A DNA stretch of 64,000 bases from positions 186,001 through 250,000 of the forward strand of contig NZ_SRLB01000009.1 in the NCBI RefSeq assembly GCF_004745635.1. The letters are read 5' to 3'. Source of the DNA: Methylobacterium nonmethylotrophicum. Lineage in GTDB: Bacteria > Pseudomonadota > Alphaproteobacteria > Rhizobiales > Beijerinckiaceae. Positions 37,691-46,475 of the stretch are shown piece by piece; within the stretch, counting starts at the first letter, position 1, and every line of letters begins with the position of its first letter. A program made the position numbers and the translations under genes. Under the pieces are notes generated by a model. That model had not been told where the DNA came from and did no database searches. It worked only from the letters and a program-made list of their open reading frames with translations.

Positions 37691-38569
37691 TCAGGCGGAC
37701 AGCCCGAAGATCGCCCGCGCCTCGGCCGGGCTGGCAGGGGCGCAGTCGAGATGGGCGAGCAGGCTCACGGCCTTCTCGACGAGCGCCGCGTTGCTCGGGG
37801 CGAGCTGGCCGCGGGACAGGTAGAGATTGTCCTCGAGCCCGACCCGGACGTGGCCGCCGGCGGTGGCGGCGAGCGCCACCATCGGGAACTCCGCCCGGGA
37901 GATGCCGAACCCCGACCACACCGCGTCCCGGGGCAGGCGGTCGCGCATCTGCAGCAGGGTCTCGGGCGTCGCCGGCGCCCCCCACGGGATGCCGAGGCAG
38001 ATCTGGAACAGGGGCGGGGAGGCGAGGTGGCCTTCCGCCAGGAGGTGACGGGCGAGCTCGATCTGGCCGAGGTCGAACACCTCGATCTCGGGCTTCGCCC
38101 CCGCCTCGCGGATCAGCGCCGCCATCGCCCGCAGGTGGGCGGGCGTGTTCATGAAGGCGTGCTCGCCGAAATTCATCGTCGCGACGTCGAGCGTGCAGAT
38201 CTCGGGCTTCAGCGCCGTGACGTGCCGGGTGCGCGCCTCCGGCGAGGCGAGGGTGGTGCCGGGCCCCGCCACGGACGGGTCGGGATCGCCGGCGACGAAG
38301 CGGCCGCCGGCCCCGGTGGTGAGGTTGAGGACGACGTCGGCGTTCCTCTCGCGGATCCGCTCCACCACCTCGCGGTAGAGGGCCAGCTCCATGCTGGGCC
38401 TGGCGGTCTTCGGATCGCGGACGTGGATGTGGACCACCGCGGCGCCGGCTCCCGCCGCGTCGAGCGCCGATTGCGCGATGGCCTGCGGGCTCACCGGCAC
38501 GGCCGGGTTCTTCGAGGGCGTGTCGAACGAGCCGGTGAGGGCGCAGGTGATGACGGTCTTGCGCGACAT
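37691..38569 (-). CDS. Beta-keto acid cleavage enzyme (BKACE, DUF849)
   Basis: 292 aa. TIM barrel with the zinc-site motif VVHIHVRDP, LNLTTGAG, PEICTLDVATMNFG and GFGISRAEFPM. These enzymes condense a beta-keto acid with acetyl-CoA and split it to a CoA ester and acetoacetate. The exact substrate (3-keto-5-aminohexanoate, dehydrocarnitine or other) cannot be told. It follows an SDR by 11 bp on the same strand, a pairing that could feed it a keto acid. GGGAGG precedes the ATG. Confidence 0.9.
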   Translation of the reverse strand: MSRKTVITCALTGSFDTPSKNPAVPVSPQAIAQSALDAAGAGAAVVHIHVRDPKTARPSMELALYREVVERIRERNADVVLNLTTGAGGRFVAGDPDPSVAGPGTTLASPEARTRHVTALKPEICTLDVATMNFGEHAFMNTPAHLRAMAALIREAGAKPEIEVFDLGQIELARHLLAEGHLASPPLFQICLGIPWGAPATPETLLQMRDRLPRDAVWSGFGISRAEFPMVALAATAGGHVRVGLEDNLYLSRGQLAPSNAALVEKAVSLLAHLDCAPASPAEARAIFGLSA

Positions 38570-38580
38570 GGGAGCCTCCC

Positions 38581-39339
38581 TCAGAGCATGCCGCCGTCGA
38601 CCACCAGGGTCTCGCCGGTGACGTAGGCGGCGCCGGCGGCGAGGAAGAGCATCGCCTCGGCGATGTCCTCGGGCTTGGCCAGCCGCGCCAGCAGCGTGCG
38701 CGACAGGGTCTCGGCCTTGCGCTCCGCCGGCCAGGTCTCGGTCCAGGGCGTCTCGACGAGGCCCGGCGCCACGGCGTTGACGCGCACCTCCGGGGCGAGC
38801 GCCCGGGCGAGGCTGCGGGTCAGGTTCACGAGCCCGGCCTTGCTCGCCGAATAGGCGATGCTGGAGCCGCGCCGCCCGAGCCCGGCCACCGAGGCGGTGT
38901 TGACGATGGCGCCCTTGCGCCGGCGCAGGGCGGGGGCGGCTGCGCGGGCGCAGCGATAGGGGCCGATCAGGTTGGTCGAGAGGATCGTCTGCCAGAAATC
39001 CTCGGTCATCGCGTCGAGGTCGGCGAAGTCGATCGGCGTGGTCGAGGCCGGGGTGCCGGCGTTGTTGATGAGGATGTCGAGGCCGCCGAGGGCGTCGATC
39101 CCGCGCCCGACCATGGCCTCCGCCTCGCCCGGCAGCGCGACGTTGCCGGCGAGCGCCCGGACCTTCAGCCCCTCGGCGGCGAGGCGCGCGGCGGCCTCGG
39201 GCCCCCGGGCATCCTCGGCGAGGTGGTTGAGCACCACGTCGGCGCCGCACCCCGCGAACAGGGTGACGGCCGCGAGCCCTATCCCGGAGGCGCCGCCGGT
39301 GACGAGCACCGAGCGCCCGCTCAGATCCGCTTTGATCAT
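38581..39339 (-). CDS. SDR-family oxidoreductase
   Basis: 252 aa. TGGASGIG, NNAG, Ser in VNTASVAG, YSASKAG (catalytic Tyr and Lys) and the FabG-like end YVTGETLVVDGGM make a complete classical SDR. Likely oxidises a hydroxy acid to the keto acid used by the downstream BKACE gene (inference from the operon). ATG 39339 follows GGTGGA; GTG 39351 is an in-frame alternative. A palindrome lies 16 bp upstream. Confidence 0.9.
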   Translation of the reverse strand: MIKADLSGRSVLVTGGASGIGLAAVTLFAGCGADVVLNHLAEDARGPEAAARLAAEGLKVRALAGNVALPGEAEAMVGRGIDALGGLDILINNAGTPASTTPIDFADLDAMTEDFWQTILSTNLIGPYRCARAAAPALRRRKGAIVNTASVAGLGRRGSSIAYSASKAGLVNLTRSLARALAPEVRVNAVAPGLVETPWTETWPAERKAETLSRTLLARLAKPEDIAEAMLFLAAGAAYVTGETLVVDGGML

Positions 39340-39354
39340 TGGAGTTTCCACCCT

Positions 39355-39371
39355 GCGAAACGGTGTTTCGC
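39355..39371. promoter_or_regulatory. Candidate IclR-type operator before the SDR-BKACE operon
   Basis: GCGAAAC-GGT-GTTTCGC is a perfect inverted repeat with 7-bp arms, in the short gap between the IclR gene's end and the SDR start. The half-site GTTTCGC recurs near the ABC importer at 40389, supporting a shared regulator. Confidence 0.55.
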
Positions 39372-39468
39372 GGAAGAGTGGCAGGGGCGGGCGGGGCTTG
39401 TCCAGCTTCGTTCGTGCATCGGGGGTTGCGCTGGGAACGCGGCCCCCATGTGCGACGCCCGTCCGGCC

Positions 39469-40308
39469 TCAATCGACGATCCCGAGGGCCCGCATGCGCG
39501 CGATCGTCTCCATCAGCTTCGGGCCGGTGTCGCGGCGCAGGACCTCCTCGGTCAGCAGGAAGGCCGGGCCGCTGATGTTGACCGCGAAGCGGCCCCGGCC
39601 GCCCGGGGCGTGGATCGGCGCCGCGACGGCGTTGATGTCCTGGTGCCAGATGCCGACGCCGACGCAGAAGCCGTGCTCGGCGATCTCCTGGGCGCAGCGG
39701 CGATAGGTCTGGTCGAGCCGCATCCCGTCGGCGCCGTCCCGGCGCAGGCGGGTGAGGAGGGCGTTGCGCTCGGGCTCGTCGAGGCTCGAGAGCGTCGCCA
39801 TGCCCATCGCGCTGCGGGCCAGCGGCAGGCGATAGCCGACCTCGCTCGACAGGACGATGCGCTGGCCCTGGCCGCGCCAGAGCTGGACGTAGACGCTCGA
39901 CAGTCCGTCGAGGAGCCCAAGCGCCACATGCGCCTGCACCGCGGTCGCGAGGTCCTGCAGGAAGGGCTTGACCATCTGCGGGAACGAGTTCTGGCGCAGG
40001 AAGGCGGCGCTCAGCGCCAGCACCGCCGGCCCGAGGCCGTAGCGCTCGCCTTGCGGGTCGTGCACCAGGTAGCCGAGGGACAGGAGCGTGTGGGTCAGGC
40101 GCGAGACGGTGGGCTTCGGCAGGCCGGTGCGGGCCGCGATCTCGCGATTGCCCAGCATCTCGGCCGCGTCCCGGAAGGCGCGCAGCACCTGGAGGCCGCG
40201 GGCCAGCGCGGTGACGAACTGCCGGTCGCCGTCCTCGGACTCCGCCGCGTCCGGGGCGACCGGGTCCCGGGTGGTCGCGCCGGCGCGCGCTGCCATCGCC
40301 TGTGCCAT
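39469..40308 (-). CDS. IclR-family transcriptional regulator
   Basis: 280 aa. A ~28-residue acidic leader precedes the winged helix (about 30-90: FVTALARGLQVLRAF, REIAARTGLPKPTVSRLTHTLLSLGYL). The IclR effector domain follows (VYVQLWRGQGQRIVLSSEVGYRLPLARSAMG ... GVGIWHQDINAVAAPI). GGAGGCGGCAGC precedes the ATG. It sits between the SDR-BKACE pair and the divergent importer operon and probably controls both. Confidence 0.92.
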   Translation of the reverse strand: MAQAMAARAGATTRDPVAPDAAESEDGDRQFVTALARGLQVLRAFRDAAEMLGNREIAARTGLPKPTVSRLTHTLLSLGYLVHDPQGERYGLGPAVLALSAAFLRQNSFPQMVKPFLQDLATAVQAHVALGLLDGLSSVYVQLWRGQGQRIVLSSEVGYRLPLARSAMGMATLSSLDEPERNALLTRLRRDGADGMRLDQTYRRCAQEIAEHGFCVGVGIWHQDINAVAAPIHAPGGRGRFAVNISGPAFLLTEEVLRRDTGPKLMETIARMRALGIVD

Positions 40309-40388
40309 GCTGCCGCCTCCCCGTCGCCCGCGGCTGGTCCGCCGTGGATCCCTCACAGGGTGACGACACGGCGCCGGCTCGGCAACAT

Positions 40389-40418
40389 GTTTCGCGATGC
40401 GGATCACAATTTCGCATC
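40389..40418. promoter_or_regulatory. Candidate IclR-type site upstream of the ABC importer
   Basis: GTTTCGC (40389-40395) and ATTTCGC (40409-40415) are 20 bp apart in direct orientation, and GATGCG / CGCATC (40396-40418) form an overlapping inverted repeat. The GTTTCGC unit matches the arm of the palindrome at 39355. Located in the IclR/importer divergent gap. Confidence 0.4.
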
Positions 40419-40542
40419 TTGACCCATCCCGGACACGAAGGCAGTGTCGGGCCAAGCGGGCGCGGACCCGCCGGCGACGCCGAACGCGGCGCGCCCCAAC
40501 GATCCGGAACACGGGCCCGGAACGTCATTCCAGGAGGACGCC

Positions 40543-41781
40543 TTGGTCAAGACCCTCGCGCGCATCACGGCCGCCGGCCTCGTCGCCCTGGCGGCCTCGA
40601 CCGCGCTCGCCGCGCCGATGAGCCTGAAGATCGCCTTCGTCGATCCGCTCTCCGGCGGCGGGGCCAGCACCGGCGAGGCCGGGCTGAGGACCTTCCAGTT
40701 CATGGCCGAGCAGATCAACGCCAAGAACCCCGACCTGAAGTTCGAGGTGACCGGCTACGACAACAAGCTCAACCCCCAGGAGAGCCTCGTCCAGATCCAG
40801 AAGGCGATCGATTCCGGCGCCCGCGTGATCGTTCAGGGCAACGGCTCCTCGGTCGGCGCCGCCATCATCGACTTCGTCGGCAAGTACAACGACCGCAATC
40901 CCGGCAAGGAGATCCTCTATCTCAACTATGCCGCGGTCGATCCGGCGCTGACGAACGCGAAGTGCAACTATTGGCACTTCCGCTTCGATGCCAATTCCGA
41001 CATCAAGATGCAGGCCCTGACCAACTACATCAAGGGCAAGCCCGAGGTTAAGAAGGTCTACCTGATCAATCAGGACTATTCGTTCGGGCAGGCGGTGCGC
41101 GCCGCCGCCCGCGCGATGCTGAAGGAGAAGCGGCCCGACATCCAGATCGTCGGCGACGAGGTGGCGCCGCTGCAGAAGGTCAACGACTTCTCGCCCTACA
41201 TCGCCAAGATCAAGGCCTCGGGCGCCGACACGGTCATCACCGGCAACTGGGCCCAGGACATGGCGCTGCTGCTCAAGGCGGCGGGCGATGCCGGGCTGCA
41301 GGCCAACTTCTACACCTATTACGGCGGCGGCGCCGGCGGCCCGACAGCGATCAAGCAGGCCAACCTGCCGGACCGCGTGTTCCAGATCGCCGAGGGCTAC
41401 GCCAACATCGAATCGAAGGCCGGCCACGACTTCGAGACCGCCTTCCGCGCCAAGACCGGCCAGGAACTGACCTATCCGCGGGTGGTCAACCTGATGAACA
41501 TCCTCGCCAAGGCGACGCTCAATGCCAAGTCGACCGACCCGAAGGCGGTCGCCAAGGCGATGGATTCGATCCATAACGACACGCTCTACGGCAAGGACAG
41601 TTTCATCCGCCCGGACGACCACCAGATCTTCCAGCCGATCTACATCTCGCGCTTCGGACCCGTCGACACCGCGAAGGTGCTCGACAGCGAGAATACCGGC
41701 TGGGGCTGGACCGGGACGGGCGAGGTGAGCGCCCAGGACACGCTGCTGCCGACCACCTGCAAGATGGACCGGCCGAGCTGA
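40543..41781 (+). CDS. ABC importer substrate-binding protein (branched-chain amino acid type)
   Basis: 412 aa. Signal peptide (ITAAGLVALAASTALAA), then a type I periplasmic-binding fold of the HAAT family (LKIAFVDPLSGGGASTGEAGLRTFQFMAEQIN, VIVQGNGSSVGAAI, YSFGQAVRAAARAML, ITGNWAQDM). Such receptors bind branched-chain amino acids but also amides, aromatic acids and other compounds. TTG at 40543 is chosen: AGGAGG is 6 nt upstream and it sets the signal peptide; the GTG upstream lacks a site. First gene of a five-gene importer operon, divergent from IclR. Confidence 0.92.
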   Translation: MVKTLARITAAGLVALAASTALAAPMSLKIAFVDPLSGGGASTGEAGLRTFQFMAEQINAKNPDLKFEVTGYDNKLNPQESLVQIQKAIDSGARVIVQGNGSSVGAAIIDFVGKYNDRNPGKEILYLNYAAVDPALTNAKCNYWHFRFDANSDIKMQALTNYIKGKPEVKKVYLINQDYSFGQAVRAAARAMLKEKRPDIQIVGDEVAPLQKVNDFSPYIAKIKASGADTVITGNWAQDMALLLKAAGDAGLQANFYTYYGGGAGGPTAIKQANLPDRVFQIAEGYANIESKAGHDFETAFRAKTGQELTYPRVVNLMNILAKATLNAKSTDPKAVAKAMDSIHNDTLYGKDSFIRPDDHQIFQPIYISRFGPVDTAKVLDSENTGWGWTGTGEVSAQDTLLPTTCKMDRPS

Positions 41782-41974
41782 CGGCGAGGGGATGGGCGGC
41801 GCCTCGGTTCGACAGGGTGCCGCACCGCTCCGGTTTGCTCACGACCGTCTCCCGTATCTCCGTCCGCTGACGCTTCGATCGCCCGGGAAAGGGCGAGCCT
41901 GACACTCCAGGGCCGGCGGGACACGCCTGTCGGGTACCCCGCATCCCGGCCCCGCCCCGGCAGGAGACCCCCGC

Positions 41975-42928
41975 GTGCTCGAACTCGTCATCATCTCGAC
42001 GCTGAACGGCGTGCTCTACGGGATGCTGCTCTTCCTGATGGCGAGCGGCCTGACCCTGATCTTCAGCATGATGGGCGTGCTTAACTTCGCGCATGCCAGC
42101 TTCTACATGCTGGGCGCGTTCTTCGGTTACCAGATCAGCCGCTTCACCGGGTTCTGGGTCGGCCTCGTCGCCGCCCCGGTGCTGGTGGGCGGTCTCGGGG
42201 CGCTCGTCGAGCGCTACGGCCTGCGCAACGTCCACCGCCACGGCCACGTGCCGGAACTCCTCTTCACCTTCGGCCTCGCCTACGTGATCGAGGAGGTGGT
42301 GCAGATGGTCTGGGGCAAGCTGCCGGTCGACTACCGGGTCCCGGCGATCCTCGACTTCCCGGCCTTCACGGTCTTCGGCACCAACTACCCGGCCTACAAG
42401 CTGTTCATGCTGGTGATCTCGGTGGCGATCTTCATCGCGCTCCTGGCGGTGCTGACCCGCACCCGGGTCGGGCTGATCATCCAGGCCGCACTCACCCATC
42501 CCAACATGGTGGCGATGCTCGGCCACGACGTGCCCAAGGTGTTCATGCTGGTCTTCGGCGTCGGCACGGGGCTGGCCGCGGTCGCCGGCGTCATCGCCGG
42601 GCCGGCGCTGGTGACCCAGGCCAACATGGCGGGCCTGCTCGGGCCGATCCTGTTCGTCGTCGTGGTGGTGGGGGGCTTAGGGTCCCTCACCGGCGCCTTC
42701 GCGGCCTCGCTCTTGATCGGGCTGGTGCAGACCTTCGCGATCTCGCTCGACGTCTCGGTCGCCAGCGTGCTCCAGGCTGTCGGCATCACCGCCGCGCCGT
42801 CGGGCGGCGTGCTGGGCGATCTCTGGAACGTGACGATCGCCCAGGTCGGGCCGATCATCCCCTACCTCCTGCTGGTCCTCGTGCTGATCGCGCGGCCGAC
42901 CGGCCTGCTCGGGAACCGCGAAGCATGA
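41975..42928 (+). CDS. livH: ABC importer permease, LivH type
   Basis: 317 aa, about eight helices; motifs LNGVLYGMLLFLMASGLTLIFSMMGVLNFAHASFYMLGA and VVVVGGLGSLTGAFAASLLIG are typical of LivH. GTG start after AGGAGACC. The 193-bp gap from the receptor gene has no clear terminator. Overlaps the next gene by 4 bp. Confidence 0.93.
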   Translation: MLELVIISTLNGVLYGMLLFLMASGLTLIFSMMGVLNFAHASFYMLGAFFGYQISRFTGFWVGLVAAPVLVGGLGALVERYGLRNVHRHGHVPELLFTFGLAYVIEEVVQMVWGKLPVDYRVPAILDFPAFTVFGTNYPAYKLFMLVISVAIFIALLAVLTRTRVGLIIQAALTHPNMVAMLGHDVPKVFMLVFGVGTGLAAVAGVIAGPALVTQANMAGLLGPILFVVVVVGGLGSLTGAFAASLLIGLVQTFAISLDVSVASVLQAVGITAAPSGGVLGDLWNVTIAQVGPIIPYLLLVLVLIARPTGLLGNREA

Positions 42929-44253
42929 GCGACCTCGCCGACATCGCGCCGTCCGGGACCCTGGCGCAGGCTGGCGCCCGCTCGTCGATCCGCCCGCGGG
43001 GCGCGAGCCTCGCCGCCCAGGTGCTGCCCTGGCTCCTGGCGGCCGGGATCCTGGTCGCGGCGCCCCACGTCTTCACCAGCGGCACCGCGCTGACCATGAT
43101 GAGCCTGATGGGCATCATGGTGGTGTTCTCCCTGTCCTACAACATGCTGCTCGGCCAGACCGGGCTCCTGTCCTTCGGCCACGCGGTCTATTACGGCTTA
43201 GGGGCCTTCTTCACCGTCCACGCCATGAACGTGGTGGCGGCAAACCGCTTGCCCGTGCCGCTGCCGCTGATGCCGATCGTCGGCGGGCTCGCCGGCCTCG
43301 CCTTCGGGATCCTGTTCGGGATGATCTCGACCCGGCGCGCCGGCACCGTCTTCGCCATGATCTCGCTCGGCATCGCCGAACTGGTCTCGTCCGGCTCGCA
43401 CATCCTGCACAGCTTCTTCGGCGGCGAGGAGGGCATCACGGCCAACCGCACCAAGATGCTGCGGCTGTTCGACATCGGCTTCGGGCCGCAGATCCAGGTC
43501 TACTACCTTATCGCCGCCTGGTGCCTGATCTGCGCGATCGCGATGTACGCCATCACCCGCACGCCCCTCGGACGGCTGTGCAACGCCGTGCGCGAGAACC
43601 CGGAGCGGGTCGAGTTCCTGGGCTACGAGCCGCAGACGATCCGGGTCACCGCCTTCTGCCTGTCGGCGATGTTCGCCGGCGTCGCCGGCGCGCTGGCGGC
43701 GATCAACTTCGAGATCGCCAACTCGGCCTATCTCGGGGTGCACCAGTCCGGCGTCGTGCTGCTCGCGACCTTCATCGGCGGCATCGGCACCTTCGTCGGC
43801 CCGGTGGTCGGCGCCGTGGTGGTGACACTGCTCCAGGTCTCGCTCAGCGACCTCACCGAGATCTGGCAGCTCTATTTCGGGCTCCTGTTCATCGCCATCG
43901 TGATGTTCGCCCCCGGCGGCATCGCGGGCCTCGCCCTGATGCACGGCCCGCTCCTGCGCGCCGGCACCGCCCACCGGCTGCTCCCGGCCTACCTGCTCGC
44001 GCTCGGTCCGTTCCTGCTCCTCATCGCCGGCACCATCGCGCTGATCGAGATGGCGTTCCGGGTGCTCGTGAAGGCGTCCGAGGGGACCGAGATGAGCCTG
44101 GCCGGCATCCCGCTCGACGCCGCCCGAATCCTGCCCTGGCTCGTCGCCGGCGCGATGGCGGCCGGGGGGGCGCTCGCCCTGCGGGCCGTGCTGCCGCGGG
44201 TGGCGGCCGCCTGGCACGAGGCCTCCGCCGCCGCCAAGGAGAAGCTGGCATGA
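42925..44253 (+). CDS. livM: ABC importer permease, LivM type
   Basis: 442 aa, longer than usual (about 330-360) owing to a C-terminal extension (residues ~340-442) carrying two or three more hydrophobic stretches and an Ala-rich end. Core motifs SYNMLLGQTGLLSFGHAVYYGLGAF and GVAGALAAINFEIANSAYLG are LivM-like. ATG overlaps livH (ATGA), and its own stop overlaps livG. Confidence 0.92.
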   Translation: MSDLADIAPSGTLAQAGARSSIRPRGASLAAQVLPWLLAAGILVAAPHVFTSGTALTMMSLMGIMVVFSLSYNMLLGQTGLLSFGHAVYYGLGAFFTVHAMNVVAANRLPVPLPLMPIVGGLAGLAFGILFGMISTRRAGTVFAMISLGIAELVSSGSHILHSFFGGEEGITANRTKMLRLFDIGFGPQIQVYYLIAAWCLICAIAMYAITRTPLGRLCNAVRENPERVEFLGYEPQTIRVTAFCLSAMFAGVAGALAAINFEIANSAYLGVHQSGVVLLATFIGGIGTFVGPVVGAVVVTLLQVSLSDLTEIWQLYFGLLFIAIVMFAPGGIAGLALMHGPLLRAGTAHRLLPAYLLALGPFLLLIAGTIALIEMAFRVLVKASEGTEMSLAGIPLDAARILPWLVAGAMAAGGALALRAVLPRVAAAWHEASAAAKEKLA

Positions 44254-45041
44254 GTCCCGGCAGCATGAGTCCCGGCAGCACGAGCCCCGCGATCGCGCTG
44301 TCGGGCGTCCACAAGAGCTTCGGCCCGGCCAAGATCATCAACGGCGTCGACCTGAGCGTGCCTGCGGGCGAGCGCCACGCCATCATCGGCCCGAACGGCG
44401 CCGGCAAGTCGACCCTGTTCCACCTGATCAGCGGCCGCTTCGCGCCGACGAGCGGCACGATTCGGCTCGAGGGCCGCGACATCACCGGCTGGCGCCCGGC
44501 GGCGATCAACCGGGCCGGCCTCGCCCGCAGCTTCCAGGTCACCAACATCTTCCCCAAGCTCACCGTGTGGGAGAACGTCCGCAGCGCGGTCCTGCGGGCG
44601 ATGGGCCACGGCCCCTCGTTCTGGCGCGGGGTCGAGAGCCTGCCCGGGGTGGCCGAGCGCACGGAGGAGATCCTGTCGCGCATCCGCCTCGGCCACCGCG
44701 CCTCGGTGGCGGCGGGGCTGCTGGCCTATGCCGAGCAGCGGGCGCTCGAGATCGGCATCGCGATCGCGAGCGACGCCCGGGTCATCCTCCTCGACGAGCC
44801 GATGGCCGGCATGAGCCACAGCGAGAGCGAGCACGCGACCCAGCTCATCCGCGAGGTGACGACCGGGCGCACGCTCCTGATGGTCGAGCACGACATGGCG
44901 GTGGTGTTCGGGCTCGCCGACCGCATCTCGGTCCTGGTCTACGGCCGGATCATCGCCACCGACACGCCCGCCCGCATCCGGGAGAACCGCGCCGTGCAGG
45001 AAGCCTATCTCGGCGTCGCCACCGGGGAGCAGGCCGCGTGA
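44250..45041 (+). CDS. livG: ABC importer ATP-binding protein, LivG type
   Basis: 263 aa. Walker A GPNGAGKST, the Q-loop region SFQVTNIFPKLTVWENV, Walker B VILLDEPMAGM and a His switch MVEHDM are intact. The signature reads LLAYAEQRALEIGIA, a Liv-type variant. The N-terminus holds an imperfect 5-codon tandem duplication (MSPGS-MSPGS-TSP), so ATG 44265 is an equally good start. Confidence 0.93.
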   Translation: MSPGSMSPGSTSPAIALSGVHKSFGPAKIINGVDLSVPAGERHAIIGPNGAGKSTLFHLISGRFAPTSGTIRLEGRDITGWRPAAINRAGLARSFQVTNIFPKLTVWENVRSAVLRAMGHGPSFWRGVESLPGVAERTEEILSRIRLGHRASVAAGLLAYAEQRALEIGIAIASDARVILLDEPMAGMSHSESEHATQLIREVTTGRTLLMVEHDMAVVFGLADRISVLVYGRIIATDTPARIRENRAVQEAYLGVATGEQAA

Positions 45042-45778
45042 GCGCCGCCCTCGCGATGCCGGCCGTTGGAGCAGCGCCCGCCCTCCTCGAGGTCGAGGAC
45101 CTGCACGCCTATTACGGCAAGAGCCACATCCTGCAGGGGGTGAGCTTCCGGGTCGGCGCCGGCGAGATCGTGTCGATCCTCGGCCGCAACGGGGTCGGCC
45201 GCTCGACGACCCTCAAGGCGATCATGGGCGACGTGCCGCCCCGCGGCCGGATCCGCTTCAAGGGCCAGCCGATCGCCGGCCTGAAGCCCTACGCGGTCGC
45301 CCGCCGGGGCCTCGGCTACGTGCCGGAGGAACGGGCGATCTTCCCCAAGCTCACGGTGCGCCAGAACCTGGCGCTCGGCGAGAAGAGCGGGAAGCGCGGC
45401 GGGCGCTGGTCCTATGCCGACATCTTCCGGCTGTTCCCGCGGCTCGAGGAGCGGATCGACACGCCCGGCGGCGTGCTCTCGGGCGGCGAGCAGCAGATGC
45501 TCACGATCTGCCGCACCCTGATGGGCGATCCCGACCTGATCATGATCGACGAGCCGACGGAAGGGCTCTCGCCCCAGATGGTCGCCCGCGTCGCCGAGAT
45601 GATCGGCGAGATCGCCGCCCGCGGCGTCTCGGTGCTCCTGGTCGAGCAGAAGCTCACCATTGCGCTGAAGCTGTCGCAGCGCCTCTACGTGATGGGCCAC
45701 GGCCAGGTGGTGTTCGAGGGCACGCCCGCCGCACTCAGCGCCAACGAAGCGGTGCGGCGGGAGTGGCTGGAGGTCTGA
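45038..45778 (+). CDS. livF: ABC importer ATP-binding protein, LivF type, with Arg in Walker A
   Basis: 246 aa. LSGGEQQML signature, Walker B LIMIDEPTEGLSP and LVEQKL switch are normal. The Walker A reads GRNGVGRSTT: the invariant Lys is Arg55 (codon CGC). This residue binds ATP phosphates, and Arg usually weakens or abolishes hydrolysis; here the partner LivG is canonical, so the importer may work with one standard site. GTG start overlaps livG by 4 bp. Confidence 0.92.
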   Translation: MSAALAMPAVGAAPALLEVEDLHAYYGKSHILQGVSFRVGAGEIVSILGRNGVGRSTTLKAIMGDVPPRGRIRFKGQPIAGLKPYAVARRGLGYVPEERAIFPKLTVRQNLALGEKSGKRGGRWSYADIFRLFPRLEERIDTPGGVLSGGEQQMLTICRTLMGDPDLIMIDEPTEGLSPQMVARVAEMIGEIAARGVSVLLVEQKLTIALKLSQRLYVMGHGQVVFEGTPAALSANEAVRREWLEV

Positions 45779-45835
45779 GAAAAACCCAGGCCGGAAAATC
45801 CAGGCCGAAAAATCCACGTCACTGTCCGGATATCT

Positions 45836-45870
45836 CCCTCCCGCGACCTCATCCTGAGGACACGGGAGGG
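45836..45870 (+). terminator. Nested hairpin after the importer operon, with R2-like core
   Basis: Arms CCCTCCCG (45836-45843) and CGGGAGGG (45863-45870) enclose CCTCA-TCC-TGAGG (45847-45859), which matches the end of the R2 repeats. It lies 57 bp after livF. No T-run follows; it is either a terminator or a repeat remnant. Confidence 0.45.
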
Positions 45871-45985
45871 CCATCACGAACCGGGCCTCGAACGGGGTCG
45901 CTCGATGCGAACCGGTTCGAGGCCCGATCCGATCAAGATATCTTCACGGGACCGACGCCGCCATCGGCACCGGCATTCGGCCTGC

Positions 45986-46408
45986 TCAGCGCACGCCGAG
46001 CAGCTCGACGTCGAACATCAGCGTCGCGTTCGGCGGGATCACGCCGCCGGCGCCGCGGGCGCCGTAGCCGAGGTCGGGCGGGATCACCAGGGTGCGCTTG
46101 CCGCCGACCTTCATGGTCGACAGGCCCTCGTCCCAGCCCTTGATGACCTGGCCGGTGCCGACCGCGAAGTTGAGCGGCTGCTTCCGGTCGAGCGAGCTGT
46201 CGAACTTCGCGCCCTTCTTGCCGTCCTGGTAGAGCCAGCCGGTGTAGTGGACGCTGACGGTCTGGCCGGTCTTCGGCTGCGGGCCGGTGCCGACCACCTC
46301 GTCCTTGTACTGGAGGCCGGACGGGGCGGTGGTGAACGACGCTGCGGAGGCTGAGGCGGTCATGGCGATCGTGAGGGCTCCGACAAGGGAGAAGGGCGAA
46401 CGGCGCAT
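45986..46408 (-). CDS. FKBP-type peptidyl-prolyl cis-trans isomerase
   Basis: 140 aa. Signal peptide ([15 protein letters not shown]) and a single FKBP domain: [68 protein letters not shown] periplasmic folding helper. ATG 46408 sets the signal peptide. It is downstream of otsB on the same strand. Confidence 0.93.
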   Translation of the reverse strand: MRRSPFSLVGALTIAMTASASAASFTTAPSGLQYKDEVVGTGPQPKTGQTVSVHYTGWLYQDGKKGAKFDSSLDRKQPLNFAVGTGQVIKGWDEGLSTMKVGGKRTLVIPPDLGYGARGAGGVIPPNATLMFDVELLGVR

Positions 46409-46475
46409 CGGGAAGATCGTTCCTGTTCGTGAGGCCCCGGAGGTAGGGCATCGCCGGCCGGACCGGAAGCCCCGG

